The position numbers and the translations under genes are program-made. Below are positions 9,736 through 18,636 of a DNA stretch of 64,000 bases, one piece after another (the first letter of the stretch is position 1; every line of letters begins with the position of its first letter). Under the pieces are notes generated by a model that did not search any database, was not told the DNA's origin, and saw only the letters and a list, made by a program, of their open reading frames with translations. This stretch comes from Hoeflea sp. YIM 152468 (GTDB taxonomy: Bacteria > Pseudomonadota > Alphaproteobacteria > Rhizobiales > Rhizobiaceae): positions 62,001 to 126,000 of the forward strand of contig NZ_JARGET010000013.1 in assembly GCF_029210485.1 (NCBI RefSeq), written 5' to 3'.

Positions 9736-10980
9736 ATGACCCCGATCCGAACGCTGCGATTTCTCCCTGTCCTGCTGCTTGGCCTGAGCGGCTGTCAGGA
9801 TGCGCTGGATTCCGTTTCCAACAAGGTCGAACACCCGCTGCCCGCCAAGCTCGTCAACAAGATGAAGGCGCACGACATGAGCACGCGGTCGCCGATCATG
9901 ATGCGGATTTTCAAGGAAGAAGGCGTTCTTGAAGTCTGGAAGCAGAAAGGCAATGGCCGCTACGATATCATCGCGTCCTACGAAATTTGCAAATGGTCCG
10001 GCAAGCTCGGCCCCAAATTTGCCGAAGGCGACCGGCAGGCGCCCGAGGGTTATTACCGCATCTACCCGGCACAGATGAACCCGAAATCGAGCTATTATCT
10101 GTCGTTCAACATGGGATATCCGAACAGCTATGACCGGTCTTACGGCCGTACCGGATCAAACCTGATGGTTCATGGCGCGTGCTCTTCGGCGGGGTGCTAT
10201 TCGATGACAGACGAGCAAGTGCTGGAGATTTATGGCTTCGCCCGCGACGCTTTCAAGGGTGGTCAGGAATTCTTCATGGTGGAAGCGCTGCCTTTCCGCA
10301 TGACACCTGAAAACATGGCGCGGCACCGCGACAGCGAGCATTTCGAGTTCTGGAAAATGCTCAAGGTCGGCTACGATCATTTCGAACTGACCAAACGCCC
10401 GCCGCAGGTTGAAGTCTGTGAACGGCAATACGTTTTCAATCAGGTTCCCGAGGTCGAGAACGCCTCCTTCCGGGCCACTGCCGCCTGCCCGCCGGCAAGT
10501 GTTCCGGCCACGCTGGCGTCTGCACATTTCGCTTATGAAAAAAACTGGAACCAGTCCTTCAGCGAGGCAGTCGCCAAACTCGAACGCAATGAGGCTGTTC
10601 AGATCGCAGCCAGCAAAGCCAAGGCGGAAGCCGAAGCCCAGCGTGCCAATCGCGAGGCAGCAAAGGCTGCCCAGATTGCGGCCAATGACGGAAAGGCGCC
10701 GGCTTCACCTGTCCTCAGCCTGTTTTCCACCGGGAATCCGCTCAAGGCGCTCACACCCAATATTGGCGCCGTCGCACCGCTCGGAGTGCCCGAAGCTTCG
10801 GCGACGGTGCAATCGCAGTCGCCAGCAGTGCAGGAAACGCCGGCGGCGGCTTCGACATCGGGTGATGTGCCGGTGCCCACGCCAAACCCCGCCGCGTCGC
10901 CACAGCTTGCCACTTCAGGCCAGCCGGTACCGGCAGACCAATCCCGTAAACCATTCTGGAAAATCTGGAGCAGCAATTGA
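9736..10980 (+). CDS. YkuD-domain lipoprotein (YafK-type L,D-transpeptidase)
   Basis: A 414-residue exported lipoprotein. A signal peptide ends in the lipobox LSGC with Cys20. A YkuD catalytic domain covers about residues 50-180, with the active-site motif HGACSSAGC (His146, Cys154). The C-terminal 150 residues are rich in Ala, Pro, Glu and Lys, first a charged Ala-rich helix (about 280-325) and then a Pro/Ser/Thr-rich linker. The YafK/DpaA branch either attaches or removes proteins at meso-diaminopimelate in peptidoglycan; in Alphaproteobacteria L,D-transpeptidases also anchor outer-membrane proteins. Which reaction this one catalyses cannot be told. Its last codon overlaps the tusA-like start. 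Confidence 0.87.
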   Translation: MTPIRTLRFLPVLLLGLSGCQDALDSVSNKVEHPLPAKLVNKMKAHDMSTRSPIMMRIFKEEGVLEVWKQKGNGRYDIIASYEICKWSGKLGPKFAEGDRQAPEGYYRIYPAQMNPKSSYYLSFNMGYPNSYDRSYGRTGSNLMVHGACSSAGCYSMTDEQVLEIYGFARDAFKGGQEFFMVEALPFRMTPENMARHRDSEHFEFWKMLKVGYDHFELTKRPPQVEVCERQYVFNQVPEVENASFRATAACPPASVPATLASAHFAYEKNWNQSFSEAVAKLERNEAVQIAASKAKAEAEAQRANREAAKAAQIAANDGKAPASPVLSLFSTGNPLKALTPNIGAVAPLGVPEASATVQSQSPAVQETPAAASTSGDVPVPTPNPAASPQLATSGQPVPADQSRKPFWKIWSSN

Positions 10981-11210
10981 GCCGCAAGGATGGTGACGCC
11001 CTGGATCTGCGCGGGCTGAAATGCCCGCTTCCGGTGCTCAAGACCCGCAAGCACATGCGCGACCTGGCTTCGGGCTCGCGCATCGTCATCGCCACCACCG
11101 ATCCGCTGGCGGTGATCGACATCCCGCATTTCTGCCGGGAAAACGGGCATCGACTGCTCAGCAGCGCCACCGTCGATGGCGGCCACAGCTTCGTCATTGA
11201 AAAGGGCTGA
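10977..11210 (+). CDS. tusA: TusA-family sulfurtransferase
   Basis: A 77-residue protein with the SirA/TusA fold and the sulfur-accepting cysteine in LRGLKCPLPVLK (Cys16). TusA-like proteins relay persulfide sulfur for tRNA thiolation, molybdenum cofactor or other sulfur needs. The only usable start is a TTG whose last two bases overlap the TGA of the upstream lipoprotein gene (TTGA at 10977-10980), so translation should be coupled. No in-frame ATG occurs before the CPxP motif, which supports the TTG. The sulfur donor and acceptor are not shown by the context. Confidence 0.88.
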   Translation: MSRKDGDALDLRGLKCPLPVLKTRKHMRDLASGSRIVIATTDPLAVIDIPHFCRENGHRLLSSATVDGGHSFVIEKG

Positions 11211-11256
11211 TGCGTGTCGCGGTCAATATCTTCGTTTGAACGATAGATGACACGCA
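11211..11256. terminator. Inverted repeat between convergent tusA and COG0523 genes
   Basis: TGCGTGTC at 11211-11218 pairs with GACACGCA at 11249-11256, and an inner ATCTTCGT/ACGA-AGAT stem can extend the hairpin. It lies directly after the tusA stop and before the end of the oppositely oriented cobW-like gene. No clear uridine tract follows on either strand. Confidence 0.35.
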
Positions 11257-11322
11257 TTGAATCGACCAGATCCGGCGCCCACGTCCGGGTCTGTCGACCT
11301 CCCTCATCCAGCCATGATCTGA

Positions 11323-12477
11323 TCAGCGCCGTGACGGCATGCCCGGAATCGCCAGCGGATTGTCTGTCAGGGCGTCCCGGTCCGGACGTCCGATCCCGGG
11401 TTCGTTGGCAAAGGCCGAAAACAGCTCTGTGATGAACCCTTCAGGCATGTCCCGGCTGATCACCACCAGCCGTGTCTCCTGCCGGGCCCCCTCGGGCCAG
11501 GCGGAAAGCCGCACCGGCTCGGACATCAGGCTTTGCACGGCGTGCAACACCAGCGGGCGTGACGGATCGTCCGTCAGTCGGATGATGCCCTTCATCCGCA
11601 AGAGATTTGGCCCGTGCGCCGAGCGCAACAGGTCAATGAACATCGCCAGCGCTTCCGGCGAGATCGGCGTGTCCAAGACAATCGAATCTGCCCTGATATG
11701 CGCGTCGTGACGGTTCACGTCATGGCGATGCGCTCGCCCCTTGCCTTGATGATGATGGGCGTGGTCATGAGCGTGAGTGTCGTGAGCTGAGTTCAGCCAG
11801 CGCGCCACATCGAGACTGCGGGCGACCGGATCATAGGCACCGGTGTCAAACAGGCCTTGGGCCGTGATATCCGGGGCGTCCGCTTTGACCACCCGCGCCA
11901 ACGGATTGAGCGCTTCGAGCCGCAATCGAAGGTCATCACAATCGTCGACGAGCGCCGTCTTCGAAAGCACCAGCGTATCGGCCACCGCCACCTGCCGGCG
12001 TGCTTCCTCATGGTCACCGAGTGCGGCAAGGCCATGCACCGCATCGACCACGGTTACCAGCCCCTCGAGCCGGTAGGATTGCCCAAGTGCGGGATGGCCG
12101 ATGACCGATTGCATCACCGGCACCGGGTCGGCCAGACCCGTGGTTTCGATCACCACCCGCGAGAACGGCCTGATGCGCCCCGACTGCATGCGGTCCATCA
12201 GATCGGCCAGCGTGTCGACCAGTTCGCCGCGCACCGTGCAGCACAGGCACCCGTCGGACAATTCGATCACGCCATCGCTGGAACTCTCGACCAGCAGATG
12301 ATCGATACCGATATCGCCAAACTCGTTGATGATCAGCGCTGCATCGCTCAGCCACGGATCGCCAATCAGCCGGTTGAGCAATGTGGTTTTCCCTGCCCCC
12401 AGAAAGCCTGTCAGAATCGAAACCGGAACGCCACGCGGGGCGCTCCAGACACGTGCTGGGGAACTGTTGTCAGTCAT
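11323..12477 (-). CDS. COG0523 (CobW-like) metal-chaperone GTPase
   Basis: A G3E GTPase of the COG0523 family, which deliver or insert metals, often zinc. The 384-residue protein has the P-loop GFLGAGKTTLLNRL near residue 25, the family-defining CxCC motif in GCLCCTV, and a CobW C-terminal domain. Between the domains, at about residues 230-262, lies a His-rich stretch (THAHDHAHHHQGKGRAHRH), as in zinc-trafficking members. I start at the ATG at 12477; a GTG one codon earlier is possible. It sits 21 bases after the D,D-carboxypeptidase gene on the same strand. It is not near cobN, so a direct B12 role is not implied. No Zur-box-like site was noticed. Confidence 0.88.
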   Translation of the reverse strand: MTDNSSPARVWSAPRGVPVSILTGFLGAGKTTLLNRLIGDPWLSDAALIINEFGDIGIDHLLVESSSDGVIELSDGCLCCTVRGELVDTLADLMDRMQSGRIRPFSRVVIETTGLADPVPVMQSVIGHPALGQSYRLEGLVTVVDAVHGLAALGDHEEARRQVAVADTLVLSKTALVDDCDDLRLRLEALNPLARVVKADAPDITAQGLFDTGAYDPVARSLDVARWLNSAHDTHAHDHAHHHQGKGRAHRHDVNRHDAHIRADSIVLDTPISPEALAMFIDLLRSAHGPNLLRMKGIIRLTDDPSRPLVLHAVQSLMSEPVRLSAWPEGARQETRLVVISRDMPEGFITELFSAFANEPGIGRPDRDALTDNPLAIPGMPSRR

Positions 12478-12498
12478 CACTTGGTCAATCTCTACAAG

Positions 12499-13692
12499 TC
12501 AGGTTTCAGGCCGCGGAACCGGCACCGGCACACTCGGCCGCAGCGGGATCATTTCAGCCGCTGGATCCGGCGCCGTGAAGGCCGATGCGGCGACTGGTTC
12601 GATGTAACCAGAAACCGTGCTGCCTGGCCGGGGAACCGGGATCGGGATACGCGACAGGGCAATGTCGACACTTGCGCGCGGCAATCCTGCGGGAGCCTGC
12701 ACCAGCCGTGGTTCGCGTGTCATCTCGACGAGATAGGGCGAATTGAGGACCATCTTGCCTTCGACATCCCTCCCTTCGTAACGCGCAGCGCGAGCTTTGG
12801 CCGAGCAGATGTTGCCCGAGATGTCCGCCACCTGGTTGCGGCCGTCCCCATAGGGCGCGATGCCCTGGAGGGTGTCGCCGCCCGCGGCCGGACTGGTCAG
12901 GGCCTTTTGCAAAAGCCGTGCGGAGTCCTCGGCCCGCGATTCCTGAGACGGTGCGCCAAGCACAACACTGACCACCGTCTTGCCATTGCGGGTCGCCGAC
13001 GAGATCTGATTGAATCCGGAGGCGCAGATAAACCCGGTTTTCATGCCGTCGGCACCGGCAAACCGGCCAATCAGCAGATTGTAGTTGATATAGGCCTTCG
13101 TGCCGGTGGCGAAGCCCTCATAGCTGAAATAATGCGCAAATTGCGGAAACTCGCGTCGCACCGCAACTGCCAGCAGCGCCATGTCCCTGGCGGTGGTATA
13201 CTGGCCTTTACCCGGCAACCCATTCGGGTTGACAAAGCGGGTGGAGGTCATGCCCAGCCGCACCGCTGTGGCATTCATCTCTTCGATAAAAGCCTCCTCG
13301 GTGCCGGATACCGCTTCGGCAATTGCCACAGCGACATCGTTGGCGGATTTGACCATCAGATATTTGAGCGCCGAATCCAGCGGAAACCGCTCGCCGGGCT
13401 TGAAGTACATCTTGCTCGGCGGCTCCTTGGCGGCATGGACCGACATGGTTACCGGCGTTTCCAGGGTCATCTGACCCGATTGAATTGCCTTGAACACCAC
13501 ATAGCCTGTCATCACCTTGGTCAGCGACGCCGGATACCAGCGCTGGAAAGCCTGCTCATGTTCGACGATACGGCCCGACCTGACATCGACGGCAATTTTC
13601 GGATTGGCGTGCGCCATGGCCGGTGGCAGCAGTGCCAGCACCACCGCGGCCACCCCTGCGCCGAACCGGCGCGACTGCAAAAATAAGCTCAT
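12499..13692 (-). CDS. D-alanyl-D-alanine carboxypeptidase (PBP5/6 type)
   Basis: A 397-residue serine peptidase that trims the terminal D-Ala from peptidoglycan pentapeptides in the periplasm. A signal peptide ends at about AMAHA (residue 29). The three penicillin-binding motifs are present: Ser56-Leu-Thr-Lys59 in ASLTKVM, Ser116-Ala-Asn118 in KSANDV, and Lys218-Thr-Gly in GMKTG. The C-terminal 100 residues after the catalytic domain are Pro/Val/Arg-rich (VPRPGS, VPVPRPET) and do not look like the amphipathic PBP5 anchor. It is the first gene of a two-gene unit with the COG0523 GTPase. Confidence 0.93.
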   Translation of the reverse strand: MSLFLQSRRFGAGVAAVVLALLPPAMAHANPKIAVDVRSGRIVEHEQAFQRWYPASLTKVMTGYVVFKAIQSGQMTLETPVTMSVHAAKEPPSKMYFKPGERFPLDSALKYLMVKSANDVAVAIAEAVSGTEEAFIEEMNATAVRLGMTSTRFVNPNGLPGKGQYTTARDMALLAVAVRREFPQFAHYFSYEGFATGTKAYINYNLLIGRFAGADGMKTGFICASGFNQISSATRNGKTVVSVVLGAPSQESRAEDSARLLQKALTSPAAGGDTLQGIAPYGDGRNQVADISGNICSAKARAARYEGRDVEGKMVLNSPYLVEMTREPRLVQAPAGLPRASVDIALSRIPIPVPRPGSTVSGYIEPVAASAFTAPDPAAEMIPLRPSVPVPVPRPET

Positions 13693-13891
13693 TCGATGCG
13701 CCCGACTTTCCAGTGTTTCAAACCGTTCCTGCTGCAGCTTCGGCGTTCAGCGGCCTGCGCGAAGCCGTAAGGATGCAGCTTTTCGCTCGTCATGCTTCAC
13801 TACTTAGCCTATATGGCAGACAGATGGCAAAAGGCGAGAGCATATTCTTGCGGTGCCCGGCATTGCTATCATGAAGCCATAGAGGTGAAAA

Positions 13892-15058
13892 ATGCAGCTT
13901 GTTGATGATGTTGTTTCCATGAAGGACGAAGTCGCCACCTGGCGCCGCACACTTCATGCCGCCCCCGAATTGCTGTATGACGTGCACAACACGGCCGCTT
14001 TCGTCGCCGAGAAGCTCAAATCATTCGGCTGCGACGAGGTCGTCACAGGCATTGGCCGGACTGGCGTTGTCGGACTCATTCACGGCCGCCCGGGTGGCAA
14101 CGGTCCCGCCATCGGTTTGCGCGCCGACATGGATGCGCTGCCGATCGATGAAATCAGCGGCGTGCCCTGGGCCTCGCGCACGCCCGGCAAGATGCATGCC
14201 TGCGGTCACGATGGCCACACCGCCATGCTGCTCGGCGCTGCGCGCCATCTTGCAGCAACCCGCAACTTCACCGGCTCCGTCGCCGTCATTTTCCAGCCCG
14301 CCGAAGAAGGCGGCGCCGGCGGCCGCGAAATGGTCAAGGACGGCATGATGGAGCGGTTCGGTATCGCCAAGGTGTTCGGCATGCACAATCTGCCGGGCCT
14401 TCCGGTCGGACAATTCGCCATCCGCAAGGGAGCGATCATGGCGGCAACGGATATATTCGACATCACCATCAAGGGCCGTGGCGGCCATGCCGCCATGCCC
14501 TACCAGACTGTCGATCCGATTGTCGCTGCTGCGGCCGTCGTCTCGTCGCTGCAATCGATTGCCTCGCGCAATGCCAATCCGCTGGAGCCCCTGGTTGTGT
14601 CCGTGACCAAATTCATCGGCGGCTCGGCCTACAACATCATTCCCGAAACCGTTGAACTGGCGGGCACCGTCCGTACACTCTCGGCCGGCATGCGCGACAT
14701 GGCCGAAACCCGGATCGGCGAGATAGTGCGCGATGTTGCCGCCGCTCACGGCGCCGAAGGGTCGCTGAATTATCTCAGAAACTATCCGCTCACCTTCAAC
14801 CATTCCGACGAAACCGACTTTGCCGCCGACATCGCCGAAGCTGTTGCAGGCGAGGGAATGGTCGAACGCAACCAGCCGCCGACCATGGGCGGCGAGGATT
14901 TCTCTTTCATGCTCGAAGCCCGCCCCGGCGCGTTCATCTTCATGGGCAATGGCGACACCGCCGGCCTGCACCACCCGGCCTACGACTTCAACGATGACGC
15001 AATTCCGGTGGGCATATCCTATTGGGTCAAGCTCGCCGAAAAGGCGCTCGCTGCCTGA
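13892..15058 (+). CDS. M20 family amidohydrolase (hippurate-hydrolase type)
   Basis: A 388-residue metallopeptidase-fold amidohydrolase of the AbgB/HipO/IAA-amino-acid hydrolase branch. Visible landmarks are the metal-binding MHACGHDGHTAMLLG, LRADMDALPIDE, the EEGGAGG segment and the C-terminal MGGEDFSFMLEARPGAF. No signal peptide is present, so it is cytoplasmic. These enzymes cleave N-acyl or aromatic-acyl amino acids; the natural substrate cannot be read from the sequence. It stands alone on this strand, is followed by a strong terminator, and has a GAGGTGAAA ribosome site before the ATG. Confidence 0.9.
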   Translation: MQLVDDVVSMKDEVATWRRTLHAAPELLYDVHNTAAFVAEKLKSFGCDEVVTGIGRTGVVGLIHGRPGGNGPAIGLRADMDALPIDEISGVPWASRTPGKMHACGHDGHTAMLLGAARHLAATRNFTGSVAVIFQPAEEGGAGGREMVKDGMMERFGIAKVFGMHNLPGLPVGQFAIRKGAIMAATDIFDITIKGRGGHAAMPYQTVDPIVAAAAVVSSLQSIASRNANPLEPLVVSVTKFIGGSAYNIIPETVELAGTVRTLSAGMRDMAETRIGEIVRDVAAAHGAEGSLNYLRNYPLTFNHSDETDFAADIAEAVAGEGMVERNQPPTMGGEDFSFMLEARPGAFIFMGNGDTAGLHHPAYDFNDDAIPVGISYWVKLAEKALAA

Positions 15059-15090
15059 TTCAGAGCGCGTCCATCACCGCCAGATCTGAC

Positions 15091-15131
15091 GCCGCCGCGC
15101 ATTCAATTGGATGCGCGGCGGCGTCGCTTTT
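15091..15131 (+). terminator. Intrinsic terminator of the M20 amidohydrolase gene
   Basis: A perfect 12-bp stem (15091-15102 with 15111-15122, GCCGCCGCGCAT and its complement) with an 8-base loop is followed by GTCGCTTTT. It lies 32 bases after the stop codon. Confidence 0.85.
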
Positions 15132-15211
15132 GCCCGAGTGTCATTCGATCTCGACCCGAGGGTTGTTCTTGTTGAACAACAGGCCGCTTTTCTGTATGCA
15201 CTCTTTCTCGT

Positions 15212-15287
15212 GGTCCCGTAGCTCAGGGGATAGAGCACAGGATTCCTAATCCTGGGGTCGAAGGTTCGAATCCTTCCGGGATCACCA
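15212..15287 (+). tRNA. tRNA-Arg (anticodon CCU)
   Basis: A complete 76-base cloverleaf. The acceptor stem GGTCCCG pairs with CGGGATC (one G-U pair), followed by the discriminator A and an encoded CCA. The D arm contains TAGCTCAGGGGATAGAGC. The anticodon stem CAGGA/TCCTG holds the loop TTCCTAA, giving anticodon CCT, which reads AGG (Arg). The T arm contains GGTTCGAATCC. No intron or adjacent integrated element is seen. Confidence 0.97.
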
Positions 15288-15338
15288 TCATTCTTCGGGT
15301 CCATACCGGACACATGGGTTGCGGCTTATACCGAAGAC

Positions 15339-16421
15339 CTATGCGTCCGATCCAGCAAGCTCCGGCAGACGCGGGTCCTCGCTCGAACCGCCCTGTGGAA
15401 CCAGCGCACGCACCAGCGTTCGCATATCCAGCACGCCCACCTGAACGCCATCCCTAGTTACCCGGTAGCGCTTCGTCGTGTCGCCCTCCGATAGCGCGAT
15501 CACCGTTTCAAGCGTGTCCTCATGGTCGACATCACCGGCCACATTGCCGGGCGCGCCCACGGTTTTTTCCATCACCGAACGGACGCGCAGCACCCGGGCG
15601 CGATTGATGTCAGCGACGAAATCCTCGATGTAGGGATCATTGGGACGCAGCAGAATCTCCTGCGGCTCCCCTTGCTGGACAACACATCCGTCCTTCAGCA
15701 TCACCAGATGGTCCGCCAGCTTCAGCGCCTCGTCCAGATCGTGGGTGATGAAGATCACGGTTTTCTGCAATTCGTTCTGCAGGTCGATCAGCAGATTCTG
15801 CATATCCGTGCGGATCAGCGGGTCAAGCGCGGAGAAGGCTTCGTCCATGAGCATGATGTCGCTGTTCGACGTGAGCGCCCGCGCGATGCCGACGCGCTGC
15901 TGCATGCCGCCCGAAAGCTGCACGGGATACTGGTTGCCCTGACCTTCCAGCCCGACCCGATCGAGCCATTTGGTGGCTTCGTCCTTGTATTGCTTGCGGC
16001 TTTCACCGCTGATCGAGGGCGCAAGGCCTGCATTCTCCAGAACGGTGCGATGCGGCAGAAGGGCAAATTTCTGGAACACCATCGACATCCGGTGCTGGCG
16101 CAGACTGCGCAATTGTTTCTCGTTGTACTCGAGAATGTTTTCGTCATCGATCCACACCTCACCGGCGGTTGGCTCAATCAGACGGTTGAGGTGGCGGATC
16201 AGGGTGGATTTGCCCGATCCCGAGAGACCCATGATCACGGTGGTCTTGCCGGTGGGCATGTCCACATTGATGTCATTGAGGCCCAGAACATGGTTGGTTT
16301 CGGTTAAAAGGTCGGCCTTGCTGATGCCTTCCTTGACGCGCTCCAACGCTGCCTGCGGATTGTCTCCGAAGATCTTGTACAGATTGCGAACCGAGATTTT
16401 GGGATTGTTGTCAATACTCAT
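15339..16421 (-). CDS. choV: Betaine/choline ABC transporter ATP-binding protein
   Basis: A 360-residue ATPase of the ProV/OpuAA family that energises uptake of quaternary amines. It has the Walker A GLSGSGKSTLIRHLNRL, the signature LSGGMQQRVGIARAL, the Walker B MLMDEAFSALDP and a C-terminal CBS-type regulatory region (about 280-345). The long N-terminal extension before the ABC core (KISVRNLYKIFGDNP) is typical of ProV. It follows the permease gene by 12 bases and is the last gene of the X-W-V operon. Whether the ligand is choline (Cho) or glycine betaine/proline betaine (Pro) is not settled; the gene order matches rhizobial choXWV. Confidence 0.9.
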   Translation of the reverse strand: MSIDNNPKISVRNLYKIFGDNPQAALERVKEGISKADLLTETNHVLGLNDINVDMPTGKTTVIMGLSGSGKSTLIRHLNRLIEPTAGEVWIDDENILEYNEKQLRSLRQHRMSMVFQKFALLPHRTVLENAGLAPSISGESRKQYKDEATKWLDRVGLEGQGNQYPVQLSGGMQQRVGIARALTSNSDIMLMDEAFSALDPLIRTDMQNLLIDLQNELQKTVIFITHDLDEALKLADHLVMLKDGCVVQQGEPQEILLRPNDPYIEDFVADINRARVLRVRSVMEKTVGAPGNVAGDVDHEDTLETVIALSEGDTTKRYRVTRDGVQVGVLDMRTLVRALVPQGGSSEDPRLPELAGSDA

Positions 16422-16433
16422 GTGTTGTCCTCC

Positions 16434-17462
16434 TCAACCCGGCTGTTGCGAGTTGATGCGTTCCAGCGCTGCTTTGGTCACGCGGTCGAGAATGACCGCA
16501 AGAAGCACGATGCCGAGACCGGAAAGCAGCCCGACGCCCAATTCAAGATTGCGAATGCCGCGCAGCACCAGCACGCCCAGTCCGGGAGCTGATACCAGGG
16601 AGGCGATGACGACCATTGCGAGGCTCATCATGATGGTCTGGTTCACGCCGGCCATGATGTTGGGCAGGGCCAGCGGGATCTGGACGCCGAAGAGCTTCTG
16701 CCGTTTGGTCATGCCATAGGCATCGGCGGCCTCGATCACATCCTTGTCGACCAGGCGGATGCCCAGATCGGTCAGACGCACAACGGGAACAATTGCATAA
16801 AGGATGATGGCAATCCCGTAGAGCTTGGGTTCGGTCACGCTGAAGAGAAAGATCAGCGGGATCAGATAGACGAAGGGCGGCAACGTCTGCAGCATGTCCA
16901 GAATGGGGATCATCGTGCGCTGCACTCTGTCGCTGCGCGACATGGCGATGCCGATTGGCACCCCGAACAGCACACAAATGAAGGCGCAAACGAATATGAT
17001 CGCCAGTGTCTGCATCGTGTAATCATAATAATCGACAAAGGCGAGCAGGCAGAAGACAGCCGCGACCAGGCCGACCAGCTTGATCGAGCGGCCAACCACC
17101 CAGGCGATCAGCATCAGCACCGGAATCATGATCCACCACGGCACCGCCTGCATCACCCACAAGGCATCGTTCAACGCCCAGCTGAGCGGCTGCGTCAGCG
17201 GATCGACAACGACCTTGAGGCTGTCCTTGATGTCGAGGAATCCACGCTCCAGCCCCAAAGTGAGCGCACGCGATTGCGGGATTGCGGAGCAAGCGTCATG
17301 CAGCGCATCGAGCGATGGGAAAGGTGTGTCCCATGCGGAGATGTCTGCATCTTGCCCCGATGTCTCGCCCAACAGGTCAGCCATCGAAGACAGCCCGCCC
17401 TGGTCGTCGCCACACCAGCCGCGCAGACCGAGACTGTCGAACAGAAAATCGTAGGTTGCCAT
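16434..17462 (-). CDS. choW: Betaine/choline ABC transporter permease
   Basis: A 342-residue inner-membrane permease of the ProW/OpuAB family. After an unusually hydrophilic N-terminal stretch of about 100 residues, several membrane segments follow (VLMLIAWVVGRSIKLVG, LAIIFVCAFICVLFG, LLSGLGIVLLAVIL), with the EAA-type coupling loop AADAYGMTKRQKLFGVQIPLALP at about 245-267. It forms the channel for the adjacent ATPase and binding protein. It is separated from the binding-protein gene by 190 bases that contain a transcription-attenuating hairpin. Confidence 0.92.
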   Translation of the reverse strand: MATYDFLFDSLGLRGWCGDDQGGLSSMADLLGETSGQDADISAWDTPFPSLDALHDACSAIPQSRALTLGLERGFLDIKDSLKVVVDPLTQPLSWALNDALWVMQAVPWWIMIPVLMLIAWVVGRSIKLVGLVAAVFCLLAFVDYYDYTMQTLAIIFVCAFICVLFGVPIGIAMSRSDRVQRTMIPILDMLQTLPPFVYLIPLIFLFSVTEPKLYGIAIILYAIVPVVRLTDLGIRLVDKDVIEAADAYGMTKRQKLFGVQIPLALPNIMAGVNQTIMMSLAMVVIASLVSAPGLGVLVLRGIRNLELGVGLLSGLGIVLLAVILDRVTKAALERINSQQPG

Positions 17463-17599
17463 TATATCCTCTCCGGTTTTTTCCGGGAATTGTCCATATC
17501 GGGAGCGTTACGCTATCGCCGCTACCGACAAGCTGTGCCGACAACCACGCAAAGGTTTCATCCGGGAACGTTCCTCGAAACGTTTGCGTGACTATCGGT

Positions 17600-17637
17600 A
17601 AAAAATCAGAAAGGGCAGCGCCGGAATGGCGCCGCCC
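17600..17637 (-). terminator. Attenuating hairpin between choX and choW
   Basis: On the minus strand, bases 17637-17628 pair with 17622-17613 (a 10-bp GC stem with one G-U pair) around a 5-base loop, then comes a U-rich stretch (TTTCTGATTTTTT). It sits 16 bases after the choX stop and before choW, so partial termination would leave more binding protein than permease and ATPase. Confidence 0.75.
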
Positions 17638-17652
17638 CGTTGTGCAGAGATG

Positions 17653-18636
17653 CTACTTGAGCAATTTCGCCAGCTTTTCCTTGGCGTCATCGTTCAGCCA
17701 ACCGGCCCAAACGTCCTTGTTGTTCTGCAGGAAATACACCGCCGCCTCTTCCGAGGTGGCGTTGTTTTCATCCTGCCAGGCCAGAAGGCTGCTCATCGTT
17801 TCGGTCTTGAAAGACACGTTGGACAACAACTCGGCCTCCTTGGGATGAGACTCGTTGAAATCCTTGGTCACGATGGTCAGGATCGGTGCAGTCGGAAACG
17901 CCGACGGCTTCGGATCGGGCGTATCGGGGTTCTGGTTGGCCTCGTGGGCCGCCTGGTCATATTCACCCAGGTCTACGCTGACCATGTCGTATTTGCCGAG
18001 CGGCGTCGTCGGGGCCCAGTAGTAGCCGAACCATGGTTCCTTGCTTTCAAAAGCCGAAGCCATCGAGGTGGCAAGCGTCTCGCCCGAACCATGGTTGAAG
18101 ACCTTGATGCCATTTCCTTCGAGATCGAAGGCGCGAGCCAGGTTATCGCTGACGGTGCGACAGCCCCAGCCATCGGGACAGTTGTTGAACATGCTGCCAA
18201 CCAGGTCGGGGTTCGCAAGAATGCCGTCGATGGTCTTCAGTTCGGGGTGTGCTTCAGCCAGATAGGACGGAATCCACCAGCCTTCGACGCCACCGGGATC
18301 AAGAACGCTGGTCAACTCAACGATCTTGCCGCCCTCTTTCAGCTTGTCATAGACATCGCCGGCGGAATTGGGCCAGAGTTCCGGCACGATGTCGGGCTCG
18401 TTGTTTTCGGCCAATGAGGTGACGGCGGGCGTCGTGTCCGACGGCACGACCGCGACATCGCAGCCATAGCCCTGCTCCAGCAGGAATTTCGAGGTCGCGA
18501 CCACGATCTTGGCCGAGGACCAGTTCATCTCGGCCATCGTGATTTCACCGCATTGGTCTGCAGCCATGGCAGCACTGGGGATAGCGGCGCCGGGAATGGC
18601 GAGTGCAAGGACAGTGCCCAATAGATACTTCTTCAT
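17653..18636 (-). CDS. choX: Betaine/choline-binding periplasmic protein
   Basis: A 327-residue periplasmic solute-binding protein of the OpuAC/ProX family. The signal peptide MKKYLLGTVLALAIPGAA ends at about SAAMAADQ. The OpuAC domain fills the rest, with aromatic residues suited to cation-pi binding of a quaternary amine (for example Trp in GGVEGWWIPSY and EPWFGYYWAPTT). I choose the ATG at 18636 because the signal peptide begins there; an upstream in-frame extension has no such character. First gene of the operon, with its own terminator-like hairpin downstream. Confidence 0.92.
   Translation of the reverse strand: MKKYLLGTVLALAIPGAAIPSAAMAADQCGEITMAEMNWSSAKIVVATSKFLLEQGYGCDVAVVPSDTTPAVTSLAENNEPDIVPELWPNSAGDVYDKLKEGGKIVELTSVLDPGGVEGWWIPSYLAEAHPELKTIDGILANPDLVGSMFNNCPDGWGCRTVSDNLARAFDLEGNGIKVFNHGSGETLATSMASAFESKEPWFGYYWAPTTPLGKYDMVSVDLGEYDQAAHEANQNPDTPDPKPSAFPTAPILTIVTKDFNESHPKEAELLSNVSFKTETMSSLLAWQDENNATSEEAAVYFLQNNKDVWAGWLNDDAKEKLAKLLK

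Noticed and set aside
11857-13686. Open frame of 609 codons on the plus strand
   Set aside because: Antisense to the COG0523 and D,D-carboxypeptidase genes; its translation is His/Arg/Gln-rich with no recognisable domain.
15212-15287. tRNA-Arg as an integration site
   Set aside because: No integrase or direct repeat of the tRNA 3' end was seen nearby; the adjacent betaine transporter looks like core genome.
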